From contig CAJKXZ010000004.1 in the NCBI GenBank assembly GCA_905203995.1, forward strand, positions 1-64,000: a stretch of DNA of 64,000 nt, written 5' to 3'. This DNA is from an uncultured Methanomassiliicoccus sp. (lineage in GTDB: Archaea > Thermoplasmatota > Thermoplasmata > Methanomassiliicoccales > Methanomassiliicoccaceae). The position numbers were made by a program, and so were the translations under genes. Every line of letters starts with the position of its first letter. Position 1 is the stretch's first letter. The notes beneath the pieces were generated by a model, which was given only the letters and a program-made list of their open reading frames with translations, was not told where the DNA came from and made no database searches. Shown here piece by piece: positions 18,876 to 27,976 of the stretch.

Positions 18876-18945
18876 GGATTCATCTTTGGAAAGTTTTGGT
18901 CATTTTGATATTTATACTTCAATATTCGATATGGAAATTGGTGTT
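18876..18945 (+). promoter_or_regulatory. Promoter of the second surface-protein operon
   Basis: GGATTCATCTT (18876-18886) and TTTTGGTCATTT (18894-18905), seven bases apart, repeat exactly the arrangement at 8622-8651. The TATA box ATATTTATACTT (about 18909-18920) follows. Downstream, CGATATGGAAATTGG (about 18927-18941) resembles the left half of the 8676 operator, but no complete right half is present. Confidence 0.55.
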
Positions 18946-19029
18946 GGATTATGCAGTCAACTCGGAACATGAGTGTATATCACCAAGCACTGCGAATCAT
19001 CGATTCCTGCATCGCCAGGAGGGTCTCAT

Positions 19030-21708
19030 TTGAAGAAATCTAATATTCTTGCGGTTGCGGCAGTCGCCGTTGTTGCCATTCTTATCGTCTGTGCAGTTTA
19101 CGCCCTACCCAGCAGTGAAGGTGAAGAATCATTGGATGTTCCCACTGATAATTCATATTTCCCATCTAAAAATTATGAGTATCTAAGCGAATCGGTAAAT
19201 TCATCAGATTGGAATTACTGGTTTGGCAATCTTGATCTGCTCGGTGTTTCTGATTCTAAAACACCTACCAAATCGGAGGATCTAGTTGAACTCTGGAAAG
19301 TCGCCGATAAAATTGACGGCGGTTCGATGATCTGGAAAGTTCCCGGGTCGGCCATCTGTGTTGGTGATAAAACTTACTTCTTCCGCGGGGCAGAGAATGC
19401 TTTGTATTGTGTAGTAACGGCAACTGGAAAAACCGTAGCTAAAGTAAGTTGTGCTTCTGATTCGGTCTATAACATGGCGCTTGCTTATGGTGATGGTAAA
19501 ATCTTTGTTCCCTGCCGTTCAGGTGATTCTACCATTCTTAGAGTCTTTGCTGCCGACACTTTAAAACAACTTTATCAGTCAGTGCCAGTCGCCGGCGGGG
19601 AAGTACAAGGATCAATCATCTATCATGATGGTGCAGTTTATTTTGGAACATATGATGGTAATTACGCCTGTTTCAGTTCTGAAGACATTGACCCTGCACA
19701 AAGCAGTGAAGCAGTACAGCCTTTATGGGTTCTGGAAGCCCATGGTTGGTACAACGCTACCCCAGCCTTTGCTGGAAACTACTGTATTATCGCTGAAAAA
19801 GGTTACGCCATCGGCGGAGCAGTCATTTATGTGGTAGATGCAAAAACCGGAGCAGTATTCAGCACGCATAAACTTGCTAACGAATACTGTGTTTCGGGAC
19901 TTACTTTGTACAAAGGCCGTGTTTATGTAGCAACCAATGCAACCACTGATCCTTCGGCAGCTACTTCTGAAGACAACACCGGCAAAACGCTGACCATTCA
20001 TTCCTACACTATTGATGCCGACGGTTCAATAAATACACTTTCTGAAAAAATATGGGTTTCCGACATTGAAGATGGCGGTACTCAGGCCACGCCTGTGATC
20101 TATAACGATCGGCTCTATATTGGCGGCGGTGGGAGTACTATGGGCACCAATGAGCCCTTTACTGTGCTGAATATCGCTCAAGATGGCACAATGTCCTCGG
20201 CATATGCGGTGAGAACTGACGGTATTCTGACAAAAAGTTCTGCTTCGATCACCACAGCTTACGCCACTGCTGAAAATAACTATGCTGTCTACATCTACAT
20301 TATTGAATATGGAACTGTGAAAAGTGGTGATAAGACCAGCCATATCGGCTCCGCAGATATCCGCATTCTCAAAGACACGCAGGGACAGACAGAGTTGAAT
20401 GTTGTCGGCACTTTGACTCCTTCAGTAGAGCAGTTTGCTTTCCAGAGTTTTACTATCTCGCCTGATGGATATTTATTGGTTCGTAACGACTCAACACTTT
20501 TCTGCTATGGTCATAAAAATGCAGAAACTTCTGTGTATACAGCCGCAGATGTTGAACAGACCATTGAACGAATTGTCGGGCAGATCAACAACGGCAATTA
20601 CGTTAACTTTAAAGAAGTGGGCATGGTCGAATACCGTTATTCGTCTTTAAGTGAAAGCGAAAAGAACAAAGTGAGCAATTATGGCGAACTGCAGAATCTT
20701 TACTGTACAGTTTCATTTGTCATTGATAATGCAGAAGTCATTGAAGTAAAAGTACCTAAAGGCTCAATTGTCGATGAACCCTTCTTTAAAGTGGCAGAAG
20801 ACAAGACTTTTGTCGGCTGGAAAACTACTTCCAACCAGAAGTGGATAGTCTGGGAAGACGTAGTTACCGAGGATATTACATTAATTGCTACTTATGAACC
20901 AAATATCAAAGTAGATTTCGATAGTAACGGCGGGTCGTCAGTAAATGCAGTTTATGTCAAAAAGGATGGCATCCTGGGTTATGTGCCGGAACCGCAGCGT
21001 AATGGTTATACCTTTGCCGGATGGTTTTTAAACAATACCGAATACCTTTCGCAATATAGCAAAGTTTCTTCTGCGCTTACTCTGAAAGCCAAATGGCTCA
21101 GTAACCATACCCTTTCGTTTGACAGTAACGGCGGTTCCAAAGTAGATGATAAATTGCCCGTTACTAACGGTCTGGCTATCGATACTTTACCGACTACCAC
21201 GAGAACCGGTTACACATTCTTAGGCTGGTATTATGGCGATACTAAGTATGCAGCGGGCATGATTTATCCGCTGGAAAAGGACATCACTCTGAAAGCCAAA
21301 TGGCAGGAGAACACTTCTTCAACGATTTCTACCGACGGCGGTGTAAAAGTTACAGGTCTGATCCCGGCTGAAGCGAAAATCAGTGCATTAGAACCTTATC
21401 TTTATGGATCAACGGTCAGCAAAATACGACAATATGCAGCGGGAACTTCTCTGGATTTCGTTCAAATCAGCCTTGCTGGTGATGGCATCTCTGGTGATCT
21501 GCAGCTGACCATTGAGCTCCCGGTAGGTTCTCCGTACCGGGCGACAACCATCTATTATTATGACAGCTCCGCTGACGCGGTTAAAACCGTTACGGGGACG
21601 ATTGCTGAAGGAATGCTGAAGTTCAACGTTAAGGGAAATACAACCAGCTCGGGCATGGACATTGTAATCGGCATCGTGGCCGGTTCCGACCTGCCCAATC
21701 ATATCTAA
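19030..21708 (+). CDS. Secreted beta-propeller protein with InlB-type repeats
   Basis: About 892 residues. A signal-anchor helix (about 6-27) is followed by a PQQ-like beta-propeller (about 60-500; repeated AVYFGTYDGNYACF, VIYNDRLYIGGGG and VYVATNA blades). Three InlB-type repeats span about 570-745 (YTFAGWFLNNTEYL, YTFLGWYYGDTKY, ending LKAKW). A C-terminal beta domain lies at about 750-890. No C-terminal anchor is seen. TTG 19030 was chosen because GGAGGG (19018-19023) precedes it by the right distance. The in-frame ATG 57 bases upstream has no such site and would add residues before the signal helix. It begins the plus-strand operon that continues into the second importer. Confidence 0.8.
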   Translation: MKKSNILAVAAVAVVAILIVCAVYALPSSEGEESLDVPTDNSYFPSKNYEYLSESVNSSDWNYWFGNLDLLGVSDSKTPTKSEDLVELWKVADKIDGGSMIWKVPGSAICVGDKTYFFRGAENALYCVVTATGKTVAKVSCASDSVYNMALAYGDGKIFVPCRSGDSTILRVFAADTLKQLYQSVPVAGGEVQGSIIYHDGAVYFGTYDGNYACFSSEDIDPAQSSEAVQPLWVLEAHGWYNATPAFAGNYCIIAEKGYAIGGAVIYVVDAKTGAVFSTHKLANEYCVSGLTLYKGRVYVATNATTDPSAATSEDNTGKTLTIHSYTIDADGSINTLSEKIWVSDIEDGGTQATPVIYNDRLYIGGGGSTMGTNEPFTVLNIAQDGTMSSAYAVRTDGILTKSSASITTAYATAENNYAVYIYIIEYGTVKSGDKTSHIGSADIRILKDTQGQTELNVVGTLTPSVEQFAFQSFTISPDGYLLVRNDSTLFCYGHKNAETSVYTAADVEQTIERIVGQINNGNYVNFKEVGMVEYRYSSLSESEKNKVSNYGELQNLYCTVSFVIDNAEVIEVKVPKGSIVDEPFFKVAEDKTFVGWKTTSNQKWIVWEDVVTEDITLIATYEPNIKVDFDSNGGSSVNAVYVKKDGILGYVPEPQRNGYTFAGWFLNNTEYLSQYSKVSSALTLKAKWLSNHTLSFDSNGGSKVDDKLPVTNGLAIDTLPTTTRTGYTFLGWYYGDTKYAAGMIYPLEKDITLKAKWQENTSSTISTDGGVKVTGLIPAEAKISALEPYLYGSTVSKIRQYAAGTSLDFVQISLAGDGISGDLQLTIELPVGSPYRATTIYYYDSSADAVKTVTGTIAEGMLKFNVKGNTTSSGMDIVIGIVAGSDLPNHI

Positions 21709-21717
21709 GGTGAAAAA

Positions 21718-22671
21718 ATGAATAAAAAAACATTGCTGGCAACGATGGTAATCTTCGTAGCGGTAATCGCCCTCATGGTGGTAGCCGTTTTTGCCCTGCA
21801 AAATGATGCTGCAGAAAGCAAGGAATTCAAAGAAGTAAACGCTACCTGCACTCTCAGCAGTCCTGATGGTGAAGAAACCGGCCAGGGCTTTGGCAATACT
21901 ATTGCTAACATTCTGGCTTCGGCTTTCCCGGAACGGGATATCCAATACAGCAGCAACGGCAATATTCGTTCAGTTGATGGTGTAGCCAACAGCGGTAACA
22001 AATATTGGGTAGTCTTTAAATGGGCTTCTCCTGATGGCTGGCAGGTACTTTCTTCAGCAGCTACCACTAAGCTTGATTTAGCCGAGGGCGTATCGCTTTA
22101 TTTATCCTATACTGAAAGAATCGTTGATGAGCATGGTAAAATAACCTATGCCGCACCAGATCTTGACATCGAATACAAAGTATATTTCTTCCTGCAGTTT
22201 AAAGAAGGTTATGACGCCAATGAACTTATCCGCAGCATTATGACTGAACAGGAACGGCGGGAGGGCTTTTGGATCGAAGGTACCGGTGGAAATGTCATTG
22301 AATGTTTAGCTGATGCCGTGTATACTTACCTTCTTCCAGAAGATTTCAGCGGTGATAAAACAGAAGTTTTATCCTATGATGAACGCCGCGAATCGTTTGG
22401 CTGGTTGAATAAATTCTTAGGCTGGGAAGATAAAAGAATCAGCTCTGCCGGTGGACAATACGGTACCTGGACCTATTGGTCACAGTATCGTTACGATCCT
22501 GATGCAGAGACACTGGATGATGCAGATAATTGGAGCTATAATGACTACTCTATCGGTCAATATGACATTACTGAGAATCATTATTTTGCGCTGATTCTGC
22601 AGACTACTACCGTAGAAAATGTGAACGTTCCACTCCCGACAACACCTGCGGAGATTCCTGCTGGTTTATGA
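21718..22671 (+). CDS. Secreted protein with two DUF4430-like domains
   Basis: 317 residues with an N-terminal signal-anchor (about 5-27). Residues 40-145 (NKYWVVFKWASPDGWQ, then VSLYLSYTE) and 155-305 (VYFFLQFKEG, EGFWIEGTGGNVIECLADAV, FGWLNKFLGWED, GTWTYWSQYRY) are two copies of the transcobalamin-like fold. The second matches the domain in the 16004 product. It lies between the propeller protein and the binding protein of importer 2, with GGTGA before its ATG and 9 bp to the next gene. By context it may pass the ligand to the binding protein. That role is inferred. Confidence 0.72.
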   Translation: MNKKTLLATMVIFVAVIALMVVAVFALQNDAAESKEFKEVNATCTLSSPDGEETGQGFGNTIANILASAFPERDIQYSSNGNIRSVDGVANSGNKYWVVFKWASPDGWQVLSSAATTKLDLAEGVSLYLSYTERIVDEHGKITYAAPDLDIEYKVYFFLQFKEGYDANELIRSIMTEQERREGFWIEGTGGNVIECLADAVYTYLLPEDFSGDKTEVLSYDERRESFGWLNKFLGWEDKRISSAGGQYGTWTYWSQYRYDPDAETLDDADNWSYNDYSIGQYDITENHYFALILQTTTVENVNVPLPTTPAEIPAGL

Positions 22672-22680
22672 GGTGAAGAA

Positions 22681-24066
22681 ATGAAATCCGTCAAAATCAA
22701 GTTATTAGCTTCCTTCATGTGCCTAATCTTGATTTTGGCGATAACCCCTTTCATGGGTTTGACTACTGCGGCTCAGGATACCCGGCAGGGGGTAATGATT
22801 GATTTTGGTTATTGGGACGTTAACTGGACAGAGATGTCTTTTACCGAAGAAATGAATGGTATTGAAGCGTTAGAAGCGGCTTGTCATATCAATGATTATG
22901 AATTTGTATACCTGGACAAAGATGCCGGTACCATTTATTCCATAAATGGACAAATTAATTTAGACGGTAAAGAATGGGCAATGTATCTGCAGACTGCTGA
23001 CGGCTGGGAACTAGCCCTCGATCCCTATGCAGTAAATGCGGCTGATTATGATTTAATCTGCTGGGCAAGAGCCGGCGGAGTGGATGATTTAATTCCTGGA
23101 ACCGATTATACAGGATTTAATTATTACAGCTACGCTTCTGATGGTAAAACATTGACGACTGGTGAAGATCTGAAAATTATCTCCCTGGCGCCGTCCATCA
23201 CTGAAATGGTTGCCGCGGTAGGCGGTACACAGTACCTGATTGGTACTGATCTCTATAGTAACTATCCGCAGGAAATTATTGATAAAAAAGACAATGATGA
23301 GATCTCGGTGGTCGGGGGCTATACTGATCCCAGTTATGAGTGGATTATTAAGCTGAATCCCGATCTGGTCCTTTGTGACGGCGGTGTCGGCGAACATCTC
23401 AATATGGCTAACAAACTGCGTAAATCCGGCATCGACTGTGTAGTGCTTTACAACGGTACTGACATCGGAACCCTTTACGATAACCTCTGGATTGTCGCTG
23501 CCGCTCTGGGTATTGAAGAAAATGCTAACTCCGTAATAAATTCCTTGCGGGGTACAATTAATGACATCAAAGGTATCATCGGTGTTCAGGCAAACAAAAG
23601 AGTTTTTGTAGCGCTTTCTGCCGATCCGTCTCCTTGGACTGCCGGTTCTGAAACATACATGAACGATCTGATTGTTACCGTTTCCGGAAAGAACATTTTC
23701 CAAAATCAGGCTTCCTCCTGGTTCATGGTCTCCAAGGAACAAATCAGCCTTAAACAGCCGGAAGTAATGATTATTATCGTCGACTCGCGGGAAATTTCTA
23801 CTGATGAGGAGTATCAAAAGATCTTGGATTCGATTGACCGCATGTGGCGGGAGACACCCGCTTATCGCAACGGGGAAGTCTATGTCTTCTCGGGCAGTTC
23901 CGCCGATCTGCTTTCCCGGCCGGGACCGCGGTTAGCCGAGGCGGCTGAACTGATCGGTAAAATTCTCCATCCTGATCCCTTCTTGAAGCGGGATCCGCTT
24001 GATCTCATGCCTAAATATTTCGACAGCGACTATCAGCAATATCTGAAACATCAGCGGGGTATCTAA
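22681..24066 (+). CDS. FecB/BtuF-type substrate-binding protein with N-terminal DUF4430-like domain (importer 2)
   Basis: 461 residues, a full-length paralog of the 6902-8290 product. A hydrophobic N-terminus (about 6-30) precedes a DUF4430-like domain (about 36-140: MIDFGYWDVNW, then INLDGKEWAMYLQTADGW). The binding fold follows from about 162 (KIISLAPSITEMVAAVGG, GTDLYSNYP), with a C-terminal FLKRDPLDLMPKYF segment shared with paralog 1. It would deliver ligand to the permease at 26002. GAGGTGA precedes the ATG. The next gene starts immediately after its TAA, so the operon is tightly packed. Confidence 0.88.
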   Translation: MKSVKIKLLASFMCLILILAITPFMGLTTAAQDTRQGVMIDFGYWDVNWTEMSFTEEMNGIEALEAACHINDYEFVYLDKDAGTIYSINGQINLDGKEWAMYLQTADGWELALDPYAVNAADYDLICWARAGGVDDLIPGTDYTGFNYYSYASDGKTLTTGEDLKIISLAPSITEMVAAVGGTQYLIGTDLYSNYPQEIIDKKDNDEISVVGGYTDPSYEWIIKLNPDLVLCDGGVGEHLNMANKLRKSGIDCVVLYNGTDIGTLYDNLWIVAAALGIEENANSVINSLRGTINDIKGIIGVQANKRVFVALSADPSPWTAGSETYMNDLIVTVSGKNIFQNQASSWFMVSKEQISLKQPEVMIIIVDSREISTDEEYQKILDSIDRMWRETPAYRNGEVYVFSGSSADLLSRPGPRLAEAAELIGKILHPDPFLKRDPLDLMPKYFDSDYQQYLKHQRGI

Positions 24067-26001
24067 ATGAACAAATCATGGCTGGTGGCAGCAGCACTCC
24101 TTGTTCTGCTGCTTCTGCCGGCTTTACCAACAACCAGTGCTGAGGATGAAAATAATCTGCTCTTACTTGATCTGGGCAATGGGCAGGTCTATTGGAGTGA
24201 AGCAGAGGCTGGTAGTACTTATGCGGAAGTGATTGATGCTTCTGCGGCGGCATTAGGTTTAGAGGTGGATATCAGCAACCCTGCGGATATCTCCGTAAAT
24301 GGACTCGCAGCAACCGTCATCAACGGTGCCACGGCCGTCTACACTAATTGGAAAATCTACTGTTGGAACGGCAGTGAGTGGGTCTACGATGCCCAGTCTA
24401 CGACAGCTTCACGTTATGCCGGGGGCATCGCCGCGGTCGGTTATTATGCTGATGATACGCCGGAAAATGTTATTTGTCCGCAGTCTACTCCCGATTACAA
24501 AACAGTCTGGACGCAGTTCGGCGGTTCCTCTGCAGCCTATAATACTTCTGATTCCTACGGTGTAGATAATCCGGCACTGCCGGTCGAATGGCACCGGACA
24601 TATACTACCGGTTACGTCGATTCAGGTTTGATTGTTGCCGGCGATCTTCTCTATCATACTACTGGCGGCAGCTGGGGCTCCACCACTGAGACCAAAGACC
24701 TCTGGATCTACTGCTTAAACCGCTTCAGCGGTGATATTGTCTGGCAATATCATGGCAAATATGGCGCCGGCTATGAAGTCAGCACGCCGGTGGTAGTTGG
24801 TGATATGCTCATTGTAACCGCCACTTGTGGAGACATCTATTGTTTTGATCGCTATGACGGTACTTTATTACACACCTTGACGCTTGATTATAAACCGCCG
24901 ATGGATGAAGAGGGGACAATTCTCTGGGACTCTGAAATTTTTGTAACCGGAGCGACAACTCCTGTTTATGATTCCGGGGCACTCTACTTCGGCTCGGCAG
25001 ATGGCAAAGTTTATTGTTATAGTATAAATTATTTTGAAGGATTTAAAGAAGTCTGGTGCTACAATCCTTCTGATGCGTATAATACTTCAGAAGGTTATAC
25101 CGGCACGAAAGGAACATTCTATTTCCACGCCCCCACTATTGCTGAGATTGACGGCCAGAGAATGTTGTTTATCGGTAATTACGGGGGATACCTTCATGCC
25201 CTGAATGCAACCACCGGGGAAGCAGTCTGGGTTAAGCAGGTGGTGGATGTAAGCGACATTAACTCCGCAAAACCCGGCATGCCGGGATCAGCGGCAGTAG
25301 TTTCTGTCAACAAAGAAGGTACGATTCTCTTGGTAACCTGTACCGACGGCGGAATGTCCGTCTCGCTTGGTTACATCTTGGCGCTGGATCCGCAGACAGG
25401 TGCCGGCTACAATGGGGAAGATTATTTTTGGAAAATAAATGCCTTATTTACATCACCAGTGGTAACTGATGATGGTTTTTACACTTACCTGAGTCCTTCT
25501 AATCCTGGTGATACTTCCGTAACTAGCGTTGACGGTACTGAAAAAGAAATAGTTGAGTCAATCTGTAAATTTGATTGGAACGGCAACTTAGTCTGGATGT
25601 GTGAATACAGTAAATTTGTTAAAGCACCGCTGACCCTGGCCGACGGGGTGCTCTATGCTATGGAATACTCTGCCGGTGGTATTGAGAATAAATACGGTGA
25701 AGCCGGCCATCTTGCGGCGGTCGATGCTGAAACAGGTACCTTGCTGTGGAAAGTATTTCTTGAGCCTTGTACGACCGATTCCTATTCCATGGGACAGGCT
25801 ACTGTAATTGAAGGAAAAATCTATGTCGGTAATGATTACGGCGCAGTATACTGTCTTTCAGACGTTGCTGGGCCCAGTTCTGTAGAATCAGACATTGACA
25901 CGCTGGAGACGGTCGGTTTCGATCACTGGTCGTGGTATGTGCTAATTGCGGTGATTGTGATGACTCTCACCTTCTTCTTTATATTTTACAGGGGAGCATA
26001 A
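24067..26001 (+). CDS. Membrane-tethered PQQ-type beta-propeller protein (importer 2)
   Basis: 644 residues. Signal peptide (1-25); DUF4430-like domain (about 30-130: LLDLGNGQVYWSEAEAG, WKIYCWNGSEWVYD); eight or so PQQ-like blades (about 160-600: GDIYCFDRYDGTLLHTL, GKVYCYSINYF, YGAVYCLSDVAG); and one C-terminal transmembrane helix (about 617-638). It corresponds closely to the N-terminal two thirds of the fused protein at 4068-6905. Its TAA is followed directly by the permease ATG, with no gap, so the fusion in locus 1 needs only loss of the stop region. Catalytic PQQ-dehydrogenase residues were not identified. A structural or ligand-gating role is more likely. Confidence 0.83.
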   Translation: MNKSWLVAAALLVLLLLPALPTTSAEDENNLLLLDLGNGQVYWSEAEAGSTYAEVIDASAAALGLEVDISNPADISVNGLAATVINGATAVYTNWKIYCWNGSEWVYDAQSTTASRYAGGIAAVGYYADDTPENVICPQSTPDYKTVWTQFGGSSAAYNTSDSYGVDNPALPVEWHRTYTTGYVDSGLIVAGDLLYHTTGGSWGSTTETKDLWIYCLNRFSGDIVWQYHGKYGAGYEVSTPVVVGDMLIVTATCGDIYCFDRYDGTLLHTLTLDYKPPMDEEGTILWDSEIFVTGATTPVYDSGALYFGSADGKVYCYSINYFEGFKEVWCYNPSDAYNTSEGYTGTKGTFYFHAPTIAEIDGQRMLFIGNYGGYLHALNATTGEAVWVKQVVDVSDINSAKPGMPGSAAVVSVNKEGTILLVTCTDGGMSVSLGYILALDPQTGAGYNGEDYFWKINALFTSPVVTDDGFYTYLSPSNPGDTSVTSVDGTEKEIVESICKFDWNGNLVWMCEYSKFVKAPLTLADGVLYAMEYSAGGIENKYGEAGHLAAVDAETGTLLWKVFLEPCTTDSYSMGQATVIEGKIYVGNDYGAVYCLSDVAGPSSVESDIDTLETVGFDHWSWYVLIAVIVMTLTFFFIFYRGA

Positions 26002-27186
26002 ATGACTAATCTTGACTCTGCTAAAACGCCCCCTGCCGCACCTTCATTGGATGATGAGTCCAATTGGTATCGCAGGCGGTTTAAAACTGTCCGCAAAGGC
26101 ATGAAAGGCTTGCGGGATGACATGGAGCCTGGCGATGAAAGTGATATTGCACGGAAGAAAAAGCGCTTCCTGATTATCGCCGTTTTCGGCATCATCATGA
26201 CGCTGATCGCCTTCTTCATTTCAATCTCTATTGCTGCCGGCGGCGTCATTCCCATCAGTGATGCTATTTCTTCACTTGTTTCAGCAATACAGAAACACGG
26301 TACTAATCTGAATAATGAAGAATTATACATTTATGCTTCAAGACTGCCGCGGGCTTTAGCAGCCATCGCTGTCGGTGCCGGACTTTCAATTGCCGGCTGT
26401 ATGTATCAGGCGATCATCCGCAACCCGCTGGTTGATCCTTATATCACGGGTGTCTCCTCCGGATCGGGCTGCTTAGCCGTGGCCTTAGTGGCAGTTGGTG
26501 CTTCTTTACCGTTTGTCGCGGCCAACAATCTTTATTTAATCCCGGTCGCGGCGATTATCGGCGGTTTGATTGCCTTTGCCATCACGATGCTGGTGGCTGA
26601 ATGTTCCGGCGGTTCTGCAACCAATTACATCTTAGCTGGTGTGATTGTCGGCTTTGCCTTTTCGTCAGTGCAGACAATCTTCCTTACATTAGACAGCAGC
26701 AATTTCAGCGAAGTGATGTGGTGGCTCTATGGTTCCTTTGCCCAAGTCACTTGGGAGAACGCCTGGCTGGTTTTCATTCCTGTACTCTTACTCTCCTTTG
26801 TTTCGCTTATCTGGGCTCGTGAATTTAATCTATTCATGATGGGTGAAGAACAGGCTAAGCAATTGGGATTAAATGTAAAATTATTCAAAAGAGTAATGAT
26901 GATTCTCGCTTCGATCATCACTTCGCTCTGTGTCGCTTTTGTCGGGATCATCGGCTTTGTTGGTTTGGTGGTACCTCATGCCTGCCGGATGGCTTTAGGT
27001 GGTGATCACCGGCTGATTATGCCGGCCAGCATTATCATCGGTGCCATGCTGATGATGTTTGCGGACATCATCGCCAGGATGGCCATGATTCCTCTGGAAC
27101 TGCCGGTGGGAGCGATTACTGCCATTATCGGCACGCCGGTCTTTGCTTACATGCTGATCAGAAAGGGGCGTGAATACGATGGCTAA
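26002..27186 (+). CDS. FecCD/BtuC-family ABC permease (importer 2)
   Basis: 394 residues. A charged 50-residue cytoplasmic N-terminus (SNWYRRRFKTVRKGMKG, then RKKKR) precedes the FecCD core with about ten predicted helices. Hallmarks are GAGLSIAGCMYQAIIRNPL, DPYITGVSSGSG and GIIGFVGLVVPHACR (the coupling region toward the ATPase), then ELPVGAITAIIGTPVFAYML. It forms the membrane channel, probably as a homodimer as in BtuC. Its start abuts the propeller gene and its end overlaps the ATPase gene by 8 bp, the same junction as in importer 1. Confidence 0.92.
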   Translation: MTNLDSAKTPPAAPSLDDESNWYRRRFKTVRKGMKGLRDDMEPGDESDIARKKKRFLIIAVFGIIMTLIAFFISISIAAGGVIPISDAISSLVSAIQKHGTNLNNEELYIYASRLPRALAAIAVGAGLSIAGCMYQAIIRNPLVDPYITGVSSGSGCLAVALVAVGASLPFVAANNLYLIPVAAIIGGLIAFAITMLVAECSGGSATNYILAGVIVGFAFSSVQTIFLTLDSSNFSEVMWWLYGSFAQVTWENAWLVFIPVLLLSFVSLIWAREFNLFMMGEEQAKQLGLNVKLFKRVMMILASIITSLCVAFVGIIGFVGLVVPHACRMALGGDHRLIMPASIIIGAMLMMFADIIARMAMIPLELPVGAITAIIGTPVFAYMLIRKGREYDG

Positions 27187-27976
27187 TCATGTTTTAGAAA
27201 TAAAAGGATTAAATAAAAAATTTGGCGACTTTCAGGCCCTGACAGACATTAATCTGCAGCTAGACCGAGGCTATATGGTCGGCCTCATCGGTCCCAACGG
27301 CTGCGGCAAATCAACCATGATGAAATGCATCTGCAAGATTCATGACATGACTTCCGGTTCAATCATTATTGACGGTGCTGACATCAGCAAAATGAAACCG
27401 GCGGAAGTCTCCAAGCTGGTAGCTACCGTGCCCGCGGAATCCGGCCCTACTTTCGGGCTTACGGTCAGCGACATGGTTATGCTGGGCCGCTATCCCTTCG
27501 TGGATAAGATTTGGTGGGAAAATGCCGAAGATGAACGAGTTGTCCGCGAAGCTTTGAAAACGTTTGGTATTGCACATCTGCAAAAGAAACAAGTTTCAAT
27601 GCTTTCGTCCGGTGAGCGGCAGCGGGCACTGATTGCCAAAGCCTACGTGCAGGAACCAAAGATCATGTTGGTTGATGAACCGACCAGTCATCTAGACATG
27701 AAGTACAAACTGCAGGTTATGGAATATTTGAAAAAAATGTCTAATTCTGACATGACCGTCATTGTCGCTGAACACGACATCAGTCTGATGGCTCGTTATT
27801 GTGACATCTGTGTAATTATGAAAAACGGGGTAATCCAGACGATTGGCGATCCCAAGAAGGTGATTACTGAAGATCTAATCCGCGAAGTCTACGAAGTTGA
27901 TTCCCGCATTGGTTTGGACGAAGATGGTGAGATCTATGTCCTGCCGAAAAAGTACATTGACGTTGAGGGTCTATGA
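27179..27976 (+). CDS. ABC transporter ATPase, FecE/BtuD family (importer 2)
   Basis: 265 residues from ATG 27179, chosen because it mirrors the 8-bp overlap in importer 1; an upstream GTG at 27170 is less likely. Walker A is GPNGCGKST, the signature is LSSGERQRA, Walker B is IMLVDEP, followed by SHLD and AEHD. It is very similar in sequence to the 3251-4075 product throughout, including the C-terminal RxGxDxDGEIYxLPK segment. It energises the 26002 permease. The stop overlaps the start of the zinc-ribbon gene (ATGA), tying that protein to the importer operon. Confidence 0.92.
   Translation: MANHVLEIKGLNKKFGDFQALTDINLQLDRGYMVGLIGPNGCGKSTMMKCICKIHDMTSGSIIIDGADISKMKPAEVSKLVATVPAESGPTFGLTVSDMVMLGRYPFVDKIWWENAEDERVVREALKTFGIAHLQKKQVSMLSSGERQRALIAKAYVQEPKIMLVDEPTSHLDMKYKLQVMEYLKKMSNSDMTVIVAEHDISLMARYCDICVIMKNGVIQTIGDPKKVITEDLIREVYEVDSRIGLDEDGEIYVLPKKYIDVEGL

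Noticed and set aside
18973..19030. ATG 18973 as the start of the propeller surface protein
   Set aside because: It has no ribosome-binding site and adds a polar stretch before the signal helix; TTG 19030 follows GGAGGG.
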